A DNA stretch of 63,518 nt from Paracoccus amoyensis (lineage in GTDB: Bacteria; Pseudomonadota; Alphaproteobacteria; Rhodobacterales; Rhodobacteraceae): positions 1-63,518 of the forward strand of contig NZ_JACOQL010000007.1 of NCBI RefSeq assembly GCF_014490725.1, given 5' to 3'. The first letter of the stretch is position 1, and every line of letters starts with the position of its first letter. The notes below the pieces were generated by a model that made no database searches, had not been told where the DNA came from, and worked only from the letters and a program-made list of their open reading frames with translations. Positions 52,427 to 61,782 of this stretch are shown here, in pieces. Position numbers and translations under genes: made by a program.

Positions 52427-53731
52427 ATGTATACGCACGAAGACCTCGCGAAGCTGCAGGCGCAATCGCTGAAGATGCAGGGCTGGATCCGGCGGCAGAC
52501 CTTCAGCCCGGCCAATGAAAAGACCCTCCGCCGCTTTTCCAGCTGGGAGGTGGCCGAGCTGATCTTCAACATCAACCAGTCCACCTTCCGCGGCAAACTG
52601 GCCGCCGATCCGAACCTTCCCCTCGGGGAAGTCGAAGAGGATGGCCGCCAGCGCTGGTTCAGCCTCGAGGAAATCAACGAGCTTCGCCGCCGCATCAAGG
52701 TGAACAAGAAATCCCTGATGCCCCCTCGCCCCGATGGCAAGCGTGCCTTTCGGGCGGCGATCGCCAACTTCAAGGGCGGCGCGGGCAAATCAACCGTTGC
52801 GCTGCATTTTGCGCATGCGGCGGCGCTTGACGGTTATCGGGTGCTGGTCGTGGACTTCGATCCCCAGGCCACGCTGTCGCATTCGATGGGGCTCAGCGAT
52901 GTCGGCGAGGATCACACCGTCTGGGGCATCATGGCCCGCGATCTGGAGCGTGAGACCGACCGGATGAACGCGGCCAGCGCGGGCGCCGAGTCGGGCACCG
53001 CCCTGCCACAGCGAAAGCTGCCGCCCTCGATCCGGGATATGGGCCTTGGCACATTGCGGCCCAACGACTTCATCAAGCCGACCGCCTGGCCCACCATCGA
53101 CATCGTGCCCAGCTGCGCCAACGCGGCCTTTGTCGAATTTGCCAGCGCCCAGTATCGCCACCTGAACCCGGAATGGACCTTCTTCGGGGCGGTGTCGCGA
53201 TTCCTGGACAGCCTGGCCGATGATGCCTATGACCTGATCCTGTTCGATTGCCCGCCGGCGATTGGCTATCAGTCGATGAACGCGGTTTTTGCGGCCGACA
53301 TGCTGTATATCCCCTCCGGTCCCGGCTATTGGGAATACGATTCCACCACCAGCTTCATCGGCCAGTTGTCCGAGGCGTTGGAGGATCTGTCCCACGGCTT
53401 TGAAAACTTCCCCACGGGGAAGATCGCGCTGCCCAAGGCGTTCCGCGATGTCCGTTTCCTGATGACCCGCTATGAACCATCGAATGAGTTGCATCAGGCG
53501 ATGATGGGCGCGTTTCAGCAGGTCTTTGGCGACCGCATGGCGCAACATCCGATCGAACTGACCCGTGCGGTCGAACAATCGGGCCGGTTCCTGTCCTCGA
53601 TCTACGAGATCGATTACCGTGACATGACACGCGGCACATGGCGACGCGCGCGGGCGACATTTGATCAGGCCTATGACGAATTCAAAGCCCATGTGCAGGT
53701 CGCATGGGACAAGCTGGAGGATCAGGCATGA
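52427..53731 (+). CDS. parA: Plasmid partition ATPase ParA
   Basis: 434 residues from ATG 52427; the open frame upstream to 52232 overlaps the iteron region. N-terminal HTH-like region (about 40-90; SWEVAELIFNINQSTFRG) binds its operator, then deviant Walker A FKGGAGKST (about 122-130), Walker A' VLVVDFDPQATLSHS and ILFDCPPAIGYQS. Large N-terminal extension marks type Ia. Two parS-like palindromes (52616 and 53407) are inside this gene. Confidence 0.93.
   Translation: MYTHEDLAKLQAQSLKMQGWIRRQTFSPANEKTLRRFSSWEVAELIFNINQSTFRGKLAADPNLPLGEVEEDGRQRWFSLEEINELRRRIKVNKKSLMPPRPDGKRAFRAAIANFKGGAGKSTVALHFAHAAALDGYRVLVVDFDPQATLSHSMGLSDVGEDHTVWGIMARDLERETDRMNAASAGAESGTALPQRKLPPSIRDMGLGTLRPNDFIKPTAWPTIDIVPSCANAAFVEFASAQYRHLNPEWTFFGAVSRFLDSLADDAYDLILFDCPPAIGYQSMNAVFAADMLYIPSGPGYWEYDSTTSFIGQLSEALEDLSHGFENFPTGKIALPKAFRDVRFLMTRYEPSNELHQAMMGAFQQVFGDRMAQHPIELTRAVEQSGRFLSSIYEIDYRDMTRGTWRRARATFDQAYDEFKAHVQVAWDKLEDQA
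52616..52631. promoter_or_regulatory. parS-like palindrome 1 (in parA)
   Basis: CTTCCCCTCGGGGAAG: 7-bp arms around TC. One of five copies between 52616 and 55948. Confidence 0.7.
53407..53422. promoter_or_regulatory. parS-like palindrome 2 (in parA)
   Basis: CTTCCCCACGGGGAAG: 7-bp arms around AC. Confidence 0.7.
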
Positions 53732-54831
53732 GCCGCAAGCGCCGCATGTTCGACATCGAAATTCCGCAGGATGACGGGGCGGACAGCTTCCCCGCGGGGA
53801 AGGCCCCGGAAAAGGAGGCCCGTCGCGGCCCGATGGCCGCGGCGATCGTCGAAACCGCCGAAAGCACCCGCGACCGCGCCCGGATCGAGGCTGAAATCCG
53901 CGCCGAAAACGACGCGCTGGCACAGGAACATGTGCGCCTGAAACGGGCGGGCCTGATCACCGACATGATCCCGTTGGACGCGATCGGCACCCATAAGCTG
54001 ATCCGCGACCGTGCACCGGCGGCCGATTTCGAACTGGCGGAGCTGGTTGCCTCCATCCGCGACATCGGCCTGTCCAACCCGATCCGGGTCGAGCCTGCGG
54101 GCGAGGGGCGGTATGAGTTGATCCAGGGCTATCGCCGGCTGTCGGCCTATCGCAAGCTGCTGGATGAAACCGGCGATGCCGAGGCCTGGGGCCGCATTCC
54201 GGCAGGGATCGCGGCCCGTGGTGATGCGCTGGAACAGCTGTATCGCCGCATGGTGGATGAAAACATGGTCCGCAAGGACATCAGCTTCGCCGAGATGGCG
54301 CAGTTGGCCTTGCATTACGCAATGGATCCGCAGACCTCCGAACATGACCCGGAAAAAGCTGTGGCGATCCTGTTCAAATCGGCGGGCTATCAGAAGCGCA
54401 GCTATATCCGCAATTTCATCCCGTTGGTCGAGAAACTGGGCGATGCGCTGATCTATCCGCAGGAAATTCCGCGGGCCCTGGGCCTGTCGCTGGCGCAGCG
54501 GCTGGACGATATTCCGGGCACCGCTGCCGCGATCAAGGCAGAGCTTGCCGATTGGGATACGCGATCCATCAAGGATGAGTTGGAGGTTCTGCGCCGGTTT
54601 GCAGGGCAGGGCGCTGATGCGGAATCCGGCGCGGTGCGGCCAGAAAAGGACGCGCCTAGGGTTCCTTCGGGCAAGGCCAAGACGACCTTTCAGATCGTGC
54701 GCCCGCATGGCAGCGCCAAATGCACCGCAGCCAATGGCCGTCTGGAAATCCGTCTGCCGCGCGATTTTTCCACCGTGGATCGTCGCAAACTGGAAGCGGC
54801 GGTTGCGGCGCTGTTGGACCAGTTGGACTGA
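53728..54831 (+). CDS. parB: Plasmid partition protein ParB
   Basis: 367 residues by ATGA overlap with parA. ParB/Spo0J core: SIRDIGLSNPIRVEPAGEGRYELIQGYRRLSAYRKL (about 118-153, including the box II-type G-Y-R-R-L-x-A) and an HTH downstream (DISFAEMAQLALHYAM). A parS-like palindrome (53787) lies in its first codons and another directly behind its stop (54833). Confidence 0.93.
   Translation: MSRKRRMFDIEIPQDDGADSFPAGKAPEKEARRGPMAAAIVETAESTRDRARIEAEIRAENDALAQEHVRLKRAGLITDMIPLDAIGTHKLIRDRAPAADFELAELVASIRDIGLSNPIRVEPAGEGRYELIQGYRRLSAYRKLLDETGDAEAWGRIPAGIAARGDALEQLYRRMVDENMVRKDISFAEMAQLALHYAMDPQTSEHDPEKAVAILFKSAGYQKRSYIRNFIPLVEKLGDALIYPQEIPRALGLSLAQRLDDIPGTAAAIKAELADWDTRSIKDELEVLRRFAGQGADAESGAVRPEKDAPRVPSGKAKTTFQIVRPHGSAKCTAANGRLEIRLPRDFSTVDRRKLEAAVAALLDQLD
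53787..53802. promoter_or_regulatory. parS-like palindrome 3 (in parB)
   Basis: CTTCCCCGCGGGGAAG: perfect 16-bp palindrome, in the first 25 codons of parB. Confidence 0.75.
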
Positions 54832-54832
54832 T

Positions 54833-54848
54833 CTTCCCCGCAGGGAAG
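54833..54848. promoter_or_regulatory. parS-like palindrome 4 (after parB)
   Basis: CTTCCCCGCAGGGAAG: one mismatch from the perfect form, 2 bp behind the parB stop. The only copy in a clear intergenic position beside parAB. Confidence 0.7.
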
Positions 54849-54881
54849 GTCTGGGGGTGGCCCGTTTCGGGCCGCCCTTTC

Positions 54882-55916
54882 TTATCCCAGCAGATCCGTC
54901 GCTGGATTGTCGGTGATCTCCACATCCGCATAGTAACGCTGTGCCTGGTTGGCGCTGCGATGCAGGCTCAGCTGCATGGCGGCGGGCAGGGGCGCACCGT
55001 CCAGCGCCGCCTGCGTCAGAAAGCCCGACCGCAGGCCGTGCGTGCTGGCAAAGTCGGGTGGATAGCCCGCCAGTTCCAGCCGGTGCCGGATGATGTCGCG
55101 GATGCCGTCGGGGCCAAGCCGACGCGTCAGCACCCGATCCGCCTGACTGATCTGCCGGAACAAGGGGCCGCCCAGAATAGCCGCCAACCTGATCCAGTCC
55201 GTGACGGCGCGGGCAGGGCGCCCTTTCAACGGCAGGCGGGGTGCGGCAACGGGGCCGGTGGTCTTGGTGGTCAGCAGCCTGACCCGCAGCACGCCCTTGG
55301 CCTCGAACTCGCGGCTGTCGATATCGTCCAGGTTCAGGGCCGAAATCTCGGACCGTCTGCGGCCGCCGGATGCCCAGCCCAGCATCAGAATGGCGCGATC
55401 CCGCAGCCCGCGATGGCTGTGATCGCAGGTCGCCAGCATGGCTTCCAGAACCGGACGGGTGATCGGGTTTTCGGACTTGCGCTGCGTCGGACGTGCCGCC
55501 GCGCGCCGTGCCCGTCCGCGTGCCTGCGACACCAGCGGCGCATCAAAGGGCGAGGGCAGGTTCTTCATCCGGTGGAAGGCCCTCCAGCTGGCCACGCGTC
55601 GGTCCAGCGTCGCCGGCGCAGGACAGGCAAGGCTGCGGCGCAGCCCGGCAGTGATCAATGCCTGCGCCGCCGTTTGCGCCGCGCCCGGCTTGTCCGTCAG
55701 ATCAACCGAATGGTCGGTGAGAAAGCGCAGCGCCACGGCCTCACTTTCGGGCCAGGCCAGCGGCTGACCATAGGTCGCGTGCTTCCAGGCAGCGATATAG
55801 GCCAGATCACGTTCCCAGGCTCGCAAGGTGTTGTCGGGGGTGCCGCGCCGATAGAGGGCGGTCAGCGCCTCGGCCTCGTCAGGCGTCAGGGACAGGGGGG
55901 CGATAGGCAGGTCCAT
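54882..55916 (-). CDS. Tyrosine recombinase / phage-type integrase
   Basis: 344 residues from ATG 55914-55916. SAM-like N-domain (residues about 10-100) and catalytic domain with the first Arg in GGRRRSEIS, Lys in TTKTTG, HGLRSGF (His-x-x-Arg), and LHRSANQAQRYY holding the terminal His and the Tyr nucleophile. Convergent with parB. Probably resolves plasmid multimers (XerC/D-like role) or catalyses site-specific integration; no attachment site recognised. Confidence 0.88.
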   Translation of the reverse strand: MDLPIAPLSLTPDEAEALTALYRRGTPDNTLRAWERDLAYIAAWKHATYGQPLAWPESEAVALRFLTDHSVDLTDKPGAAQTAAQALITAGLRRSLACPAPATLDRRVASWRAFHRMKNLPSPFDAPLVSQARGRARRAAARPTQRKSENPITRPVLEAMLATCDHSHRGLRDRAILMLGWASGGRRRSEISALNLDDIDSREFEAKGVLRVRLLTTKTTGPVAAPRLPLKGRPARAVTDWIRLAAILGGPLFRQISQADRVLTRRLGPDGIRDIIRHRLELAGYPPDFASTHGLRSGFLTQAALDGAPLPAAMQLSLHRSANQAQRYYADVEITDNPATDLLG

Positions 55917-55932
55917 CTGCAGAGAATGCAGG

Positions 55933-55948
55933 CTTCCCCGCGGGGAAG
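55933..55948. promoter_or_regulatory. parS-like palindrome 5 (ahead of the recombinase gene)
   Basis: CTTCCCCGCGGGGAAG: perfect palindrome, 17 bp upstream of the recombinase ATG, so ParB binding could also repress this gene. Confidence 0.75.
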
Positions 55949-55952
55949 TCAA

Positions 55953-56594
55953 GACCCCCGATAAGGGAACATTATCGGGGATAAGCGCAGGAGAAGGGCG
56001 ATGCGGCGGTGATCCGCAGATGGTGGATATGGTGCGGATAAGGAGTAGGGCGGCTGTGTGAAGCCGGCCAAGGCGGAAAACCTCGAAAGCCGGTTCGTGC
56101 CCCTGATCGCGCTGTCCTTGTCGCTGAAGTTCAGGCGCCCACCAATGGAGACCAATGTCAGGATGTTGGCTTTCAGAGGTTCGGTCATCTAGTTCTCGCC
56201 CCTCCGGTTCGCTTCCAGACGATCAAGCCTTTTCGGACGGGAATGACCTTGCGCCCGGCCTGCTGTGCCGTTGCCATCGGGGCAGGGTGCAGATTCATAA
56301 TCCCCCGGCAAGCTTGGAGGTGTGGACTTCAGGCCGATCATATGACCATAAAAGTATGCTCATAATCTGATTCGACTCCACGCGGGAATCTGCCCATTTC
56401 AAGCACTTGGCCCACCTTCGAGGTTGCGTCGAAGGTTAACACAACCGTAATGTTGGCGTGGTTAATGAGTGTGTTGATGGAAAACGGTGCGCGTGGCAGG
56501 GCGGGCGACAAGCTTGCTGCTGGTTCTGCCGTTGCAATTCGGAAATGATGCTGGCGCGGCAGGATTGTCACCGCAGTATATCGAAGGTTATTTG
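55953..56594. other. About 640 bp without a recognisable gene before the Rhs island
   Basis: Holds a perfect hairpin (55956-55980), and further on an AT-rich tract (56340-56480) with aagtatgctcataat, similar to the 49415-49476 repeats. A 79-codon minus-strand ORF (55949-56188) is possible but shows no family resemblance or ribosome site. It is the border between the replication block and the T6SS cargo island. Confidence 0.5.
55956..55980. promoter_or_regulatory. Perfect hairpin upstream of the recombinase
   Basis: CCCCGATAA-gggaaca-TTATCGGGG: 9-bp perfect arms, 8 bp beyond parS-like palindrome 5. Possibly a cruciform or operator. Confidence 0.45.
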
Positions 56595-57017
56595 ATGTTT
56601 CTGATGAACGAATGTTCGATTGAGGTGCCGCAGGGCTGGAACGATCAGTCGATCAACGTGATTTCTTCGAATTCGGCCATGGCGCCCGGTCTGACCCTGA
56701 CGGTGACCCGCGATGGCTTGCCCTTTGGGATGTCGTTCCAGGAATATCTGGAAGAACAGATCGGTCAGGTCAGCAAAGCCATGATCGACTTCAAGACGGT
56801 GGGGCGGCAATCCGTTCTGCTTGACGGGATCGAGGCGGCCGAGATCGAATGCAGCTGGATGTCCAAGCAGGGGCCGATGCATCAGATCATCTACATGATG
56901 CCGACCCCGGCGGGACGGGCGATGGTGGTGACCGCATCCATGCCCGGCCGGATGAGCGCCGGGCAGGCAAATGAGGTTCGACGGATTGTGCAGACACTCA
57001 AGTTCCGACGAATGTAA
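56595..57017 (+). CDS. DUF1795/Eag-type chaperone of the Rhs effector
   Basis: About 140 residues from ATG 56595 with gaagg 8 bp upstream. IEVPQGWNDQSINVISS..., LTLTVTRDGLPFGMSFQEYLEEQIGQ and ADEVRRIV-like end form a DUF1795 fold, homologous to the chaperone at 39231. It directly precedes the PAAR-Rhs gene, the standard eag-rhs arrangement. It would shield the effector's transmembrane segments before loading on VgrG. Confidence 0.85.
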   Translation: MFLMNECSIEVPQGWNDQSINVISSNSAMAPGLTLTVTRDGLPFGMSFQEYLEEQIGQVSKAMIDFKTVGRQSVLLDGIEAAEIECSWMSKQGPMHQIIYMMPTPAGRAMVVTASMPGRMSAGQANEVRRIVQTLKFRRM

Positions 57018-57041
57018 CCAGTAAACAGCTTGGGGGCCGCA

Positions 57042-60000
57042 ATGTCCTTGCTTATGACATCAATGCAAGTCGCCAGCGAAACCTCGGCCCAGTCCGGGGC
57101 CCCCGGCAGTTTGCAAGCCACCCCGAACGAACCCGCCGGTTCGACCCCCGAAATGCAGGCGGCAATCGCCAATCAGACCGATGCGCGCGGCGGTTTTTTC
57201 CAAGGCTGGGATTCGGGGCTGGATTTTGTGGAAAGCGAGGGCTTTCAGAATTCGGTGCTGGCCACCGAAGCGGTCGTCGCTTCGGTTCGTGGTGGCATGG
57301 GGGTCATTGCCTGCGCAACGGCCGCGGGCACCGTTGCCTCGACCAGTGCCATCGCCCTCGCGGCTGGTGCGGCGCTGATTCCGATTGCGGCAGGCTGGCT
57401 GGCGGGAAAAGCCGGTAACGTATTGGGGTCCTGGGCCGGGGATGTGGTCGGGGATTGGATGGGGCTGGAGCCGCTGTCAGGTCCAAGCGAGCTGCCCGCA
57501 TGCGTCGGCGACAAAATCTATCATGCCCCCTCGGGTCTGGTTGCGGGCCTGATGGCGGCGGCGGTTGTGGTCGGCGCCGTGGCGGCGATTGGCGCCCTGG
57601 CCGTGCTGACCGTCTTTTCGGGTGGTCTGGCCTCGCCTTTGCTGGTGGCCACGACGATCGCGGTCGTTGGCGGTCTGACCAGTGGCGCGCTGTCAGGCGC
57701 GGCGGATTCCCTGGGCCAACAGGGCGAGGAGAAGGGCGAGATTCGCACCGGCTCGCCCAACGTCCTTTTCGAGAACAAGAACGTCGCCCATGTCTCGGCC
57801 TTTATCGATTGTCAGGACCATGGGCTGGAAAAGCAATGCGCCGAAGGGTCGGGCGTTGTGTATGTGAACGGCTTTCCGCTGTCGCGAAAGGGGCATAAGA
57901 CCACCTGCGACGGCACGATCCAGACCGGGCGCGAAACGGTTCTGATGGATCTGACCACCTCGGCCGATCAGCTTGATATCGACGGCGGCATGTTGATGCG
58001 GATCACGCGCACCGTGGCCTTCATCGGGGATTTCCTGCCGCTGCCGACGGGCGGGAAGCGGCCCAGGCCCGGTGGAAATACACCGCCGACGCCGAGCCTG
58101 CCAAACCCGCCCAAGCCGCCTAAATTCCCCAGGATCAACGCGGCGGTCAACAAGATCGACAATGCGTTCCGCAAGATGGAGGGCGATCCGGTTGACGTGG
58201 CGTCGGGGCAGGTGGGCGAAATACGCACCGACATGTTCATCCCCGGCACCATTCCGCTGGTCCTGACCCGCAGCTACAGCCGGGGTGCGACGGGCATTCA
58301 GGGCAATGACTGGGCCGGGAACTGGGCGCAGCATCTGCGGCTGGAGGGTGGCGCGGTGATCTGGCAAAACCCGGATGGGGCCGAGGTCATGTTCGAGGCC
58401 CCCGAGGATGACGTCTGGGGCGTCAACCTGCGCTGTCCCCAGATGGCGCTGCTGGGCCGCCGGTCCGAGGCGCTGTATCTTTATGATTATAACAGCCAGC
58501 TGTTCACGATCTTCAATCACCGGGTCGGCAACCGGTTGCTGCTGAGCGCCATTCAGGATCGCAATGGCAACGAAATCAGTTTCCACTACAGCGCCGAAGG
58601 GCTGACGGCCGTTCACCACAGCGACGGGTTCGAACTGGCCGTGGACAGCAAGGGCATGGTGATCCGTCACGCCGCACTTGGCGGCACCGGCGTGAATGAC
58701 TGCGTCTTTACCTGGCAATATGATGGCGAACGCCGTCTGACACAGGTGGATTCTTCGCAGACCGGGCATCTGCGCTATGGCTATGACGATCAGGGCCGCT
58801 TGAACATGTGGTCGGACAGCCACCTGACACGGGCCTATTTCGAATATGATCGTGCGGATCGGGTGATCCGCAACTGGTCCGACAGTGGCCATCTTGCGGT
58901 GGAGCTGGCCTATGACATTGCGGCGCGGCGCACGCGGGTGACGGATGCGGCGGGCGTGGTCAAGTTCTTTGACTGGAACGATCGCGGGCTGGTCTGGCGT
59001 GAAATCGACGCCGATGGAGGCGAGTGGCTGACCAGATGGGGTCCGGCCTGCGAGGTGCTTGAGCGCCAGGACCCGCTGGGCAACCGCTGGAGCTATGATT
59101 ACGACGGCGTCGGCTGCCTGCTGCGCGCGACCGACCCCGAGGGCCATTCCGAAACATGGGAATATGACGCCAACCGCCAGCCCATTGCCCATATCGATGC
59201 AATGGGCGCCCGGACCGAGTTTCGCTATAACGCGCGCGGAAATCTGGTGCAGATTGTCGATCCGACCGGGGCCGTCCGCCAATATCGCCGCGATCAGCAG
59301 GGCAAGCTGACCCGGATCGAACTGCCGCAGGATCGGCAGACGCGCATTTACTATGACGCTTTGAACCGGCCCACGCGGCTGCAGATGCCCTCGGGCAGTT
59401 CGGTGCGGATGTTCCACGATACCGAAGGCCGCATGATCCGTCAGATTGACGAAATCGGCGCGGAAACCCTGATGGATTATACCCGTGGCCCGGAAAACCA
59501 GCGCGGCGCGCTGCGACAGGTGACGCTGCCGGACGGCACCATCATCACCGCCACCTATGACAGTGAAGGGCTTGTCAGCTCGGCCAGCAATGGCATGGGT
59601 GATCTGCGCAAATTCCGCTATGGCGCGTTTGATATTCCGCTGGAAACGCAGGATCCGCAGGGCAACCGCGTCCGTCTGGAGCATGATTACGCACTGCGCC
59701 TGACCGCCGTCATCAACGAGATGGGGCAGCGCTATGAGCTGAGCTATGACAGGGTTGGCAACCTGGTGGCGGAAAAGGATTATTCCGGTCTTGTCACGCG
59801 CTATGAATACGATGCTGCCGGGCGGCTGACGCGGCGGATCGCGCCCAACGGGGGCGAAAGCCGCTATGACTGGTCGCCTGCGGGATTGCTGACCAGAAGC
59901 GAAAGCTGGGACGGGATATCCCTCAGCGTCACGACCACCGTTTATGATGCCGCTGGCCGCGCGACCCGGATCGCCAGTGATGACAGCACCATCACCCGCG

Positions 60001-61766
60001 CCTATGACATCGCGGGCCGTATGGTCAGCGAAACCGTCGATGGTCGCCAGATGACCTATACCTATCAGCCGGGATCGGCTGCGCCCGTGTCGCGCGGAGG
60101 TGATGGGCTTGGGCTGGATCTGGACTATTCGGCGGATGGCCATGTCTCCGCCATGCGCTTTGTCGGGACCGAGCTGCGTTTCGAACATGACCTCCGGGGC
60201 CTAGAGGTGCTGCGCCAAAGCGCCGCCGGGTTCACGCAGGAACAAGGCTGGGATGTGATGCGCCGCCTGACCGGGCAACTGGTCGGGCCAGAGATGATGC
60301 ACGGTCGCGGGTCCGCCGCACGGGTGGAACGCGGCTATGGCTGGGACCGGGCAGGGCGGGCCATCGCCATCACCGATCGCGCGGCCGGCCTGACCGAGCT
60401 GCGCTATGACGCACGCGGTCTGGTCACCGACACCTATCAGCAGCGGGCTGATGGCTCGTCGCCGATCCTGCGCCAATATGACTACGATCCCAGCCGGAAC
60501 CTGTCCGGCCTGATCGAGAACATGCGTGCCGAACGGATCGAGGATCAGGCCGGTCGTGTCCGTCGCCGTGGCCACATCACCTATCAGCATGATGATTGCG
60601 GCCGGGTGATCCTGAAACGCCACGAAGAGCCGGGCTTCCGTCCGCGCATCTGGAAAATGGCGTGGGACGCAAATGACCGGCTGGTCCGGCTGACCACGCC
60701 TGACGGTGCCGTGTGGCGATACGAATATGACGCCCTGGGCCGCCGGATCCGGCGGATGCGGGTGATCGATGGCGGTCAGACGACGCGCAGCCCGGACGAT
60801 TGGAGCGTGCCGGATGACACCGATCCGCCGGTGCCGGCGCCCGGTAGCGCCGAGGTCGTTCCCCTGCAGCAACGCATGGGCAGCGCCTATCAATGGGACG
60901 GCGACCGCATCGTGGCCGAAGCCCCGCTTTATGCCGATGGCAGCGTGGCATGGGATCGGGCAGAGCATTGGGTATATGACCCCGGCAGCTTCCGCCCGCT
61001 GGCCCGCGTTTACGGTGATGAGGTCGCCCATGTCGTCACCGACCACATCGGCACGCCGCGCGAACTGGTCTCGGCCGATGGTCGCAAGGTCCTGTGGCGG
61101 GCGCAGCTCAGCCTGTGGGGCAAGGTCGATCAGCTTGAGCAGGCGGCCAATGACAACGCCCCGCCCATCACCTGCCCGATCCGCTTTCAGGGCCAATGGG
61201 AGGATGCGGAAAGCGGGCTGTATTACAACCGCTACCGCTATTACGACGTAGACGCCGCGCAATACCTGTCACCGGACCCGATAGGGCTGGATGGCGGCAT
61301 CAGGCCGCAGGGGTATGTGGTTGATCCGAACGGATGGGTTGATCCGTTGGGGTTGGCGGCGTGTATTGTAACCAATCGCCGCAATGGCAGGAAATTCCAG
61401 CAGCAAGTAATTGACTCTATGAGTCACGTGAACGCGACGGAGAATGGCACTCCATATACGGTCTCGATTCCGAGGAGCCCGAATAACCCTACAACCGGAA
61501 ACATCAATGTTACAACGATCCCAGATATCATGGGGCCAAATGTTGGTGGTATAATCGAGGTCAAGGATGTAAGGAATCTTTCACTCTCACGGCAGTTGCG
61601 AGCGCAGATTGAACTTGCAAACCAGACCGGCCAGCCGTTTAATCTGGTGGTCAGCCCAAGAACGCAATATGTCTCTGGACCACTCCTGAAGGCAATCAGG
61701 GCAGGGGGCGGGGATGTTTATATCTACGACCCGAGCGGAAGTGGTAGTTTGTCGGTCTGGCCATAA
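57042..61766 (+). CDS. PAAR-Rhs polymorphic toxin with Tox-REase-7-like nuclease tip
   Basis: 1574 residues from ATG 57042. N-terminal part: transmembrane region 1 (about 85-118), a prePAAR-like stretch PACVGDKIYH (about 152-161), transmembrane region 2 (about 165-218), PAAR region (about 236-296). Then the Rhs/YD shell, over 1000 residues of GxxxxxxYDxxGRL-like repeats, closing with [28 protein letters not shown] and DPLGL (shell plug, probable self-cleavage site near 1430). The last about 140 residues are AT-rich and of distinct origin: TTIPDIMG, IIEVKDVRNLS and LRAQIELA fit a PD-(D/E)xK nuclease of the Tox-REase-7 kind. Two transmembrane regions place it with Eag-dependent class II effectors. 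Confidence 0.92.
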   Translation: MSLLMTSMQVASETSAQSGAPGSLQATPNEPAGSTPEMQAAIANQTDARGGFFQGWDSGLDFVESEGFQNSVLATEAVVASVRGGMGVIACATAAGTVASTSAIALAAGAALIPIAAGWLAGKAGNVLGSWAGDVVGDWMGLEPLSGPSELPACVGDKIYHAPSGLVAGLMAAAVVVGAVAAIGALAVLTVFSGGLASPLLVATTIAVVGGLTSGALSGAADSLGQQGEEKGEIRTGSPNVLFENKNVAHVSAFIDCQDHGLEKQCAEGSGVVYVNGFPLSRKGHKTTCDGTIQTGRETVLMDLTTSADQLDIDGGMLMRITRTVAFIGDFLPLPTGGKRPRPGGNTPPTPSLPNPPKPPKFPRINAAVNKIDNAFRKMEGDPVDVASGQVGEIRTDMFIPGTIPLVLTRSYSRGATGIQGNDWAGNWAQHLRLEGGAVIWQNPDGAEVMFEAPEDDVWGVNLRCPQMALLGRRSEALYLYDYNSQLFTIFNHRVGNRLLLSAIQDRNGNEISFHYSAEGLTAVHHSDGFELAVDSKGMVIRHAALGGTGVNDCVFTWQYDGERRLTQVDSSQTGHLRYGYDDQGRLNMWSDSHLTRAYFEYDRADRVIRNWSDSGHLAVELAYDIAARRTRVTDAAGVVKFFDWNDRGLVWREIDADGGEWLTRWGPACEVLERQDPLGNRWSYDYDGVGCLLRATDPEGHSETWEYDANRQPIAHIDAMGARTEFRYNARGNLVQIVDPTGAVRQYRRDQQGKLTRIELPQDRQTRIYYDALNRPTRLQMPSGSSVRMFHDTEGRMIRQIDEIGAETLMDYTRGPENQRGALRQVTLPDGTIITATYDSEGLVSSASNGMGDLRKFRYGAFDIPLETQDPQGNRVRLEHDYALRLTAVINEMGQRYELSYDRVGNLVAEKDYSGLVTRYEYDAAGRLTRRIAPNGGESRYDWSPAGLLTRSESWDGISLSVTTTVYDAAGRATRIASDDSTITRAYDIAGRMVSETVDGRQMTYTYQPGSAAPVSRGGDGLGLDLDYSADGHVSAMRFVGTELRFEHDLRGLEVLRQSAAGFTQEQGWDVMRRLTGQLVGPEMMHGRGSAARVERGYGWDRAGRAIAITDRAAGLTELRYDARGLVTDTYQQRADGSSPILRQYDYDPSRNLSGLIENMRAERIEDQAGRVRRRGHITYQHDDCGRVILKRHEEPGFRPRIWKMAWDANDRLVRLTTPDGAVWRYEYDALGRRIRRMRVIDGGQTTRSPDDWSVPDDTDPPVPAPGSAEVVPLQQRMGSAYQWDGDRIVAEAPLYADGSVAWDRAEHWVYDPGSFRPLARVYGDEVAHVVTDHIGTPRELVSADGRKVLWRAQLSLWGKVDQLEQAANDNAPPITCPIRFQGQWEDAESGLYYNRYRYYDVDAAQYLSPDPIGLDGGIRPQGYVVDPNGWVDPLGLAACIVTNRRNGRKFQQQVIDSMSHVNATENGTPYTVSIPRSPNNPTTGNINVTTIPDIMGPNVGGIIEVKDVRNLSLSRQLRAQIELANQTGQPFNLVVSPRTQYVSGPLLKAIRAGGGDVYIYDPSGSGSLSVWP
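61200..61297 (+). repeat. Rhs-core segment duplicated at 62816-62913 (parent copy)
   Basis: 98 bp inside the rhs shell end (…[16 protein letters not shown]…) that matches 62816-62913 at about 94% identity. Homologous recombination between such copies would swap tips. Confidence 0.9.
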
Positions 61767-61782
61767 GAACTGCAGGAATATA

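Noticed and set aside
55949..56188. 79-codon minus-strand gene
   Set aside because: No ribosome site, no family resemblance, overlaps a hairpin and a parS-like site at its end.
57693..60188. 831-codon open frame on the minus strand
   Set aside because: Antisense of the rhs gene, no motifs.
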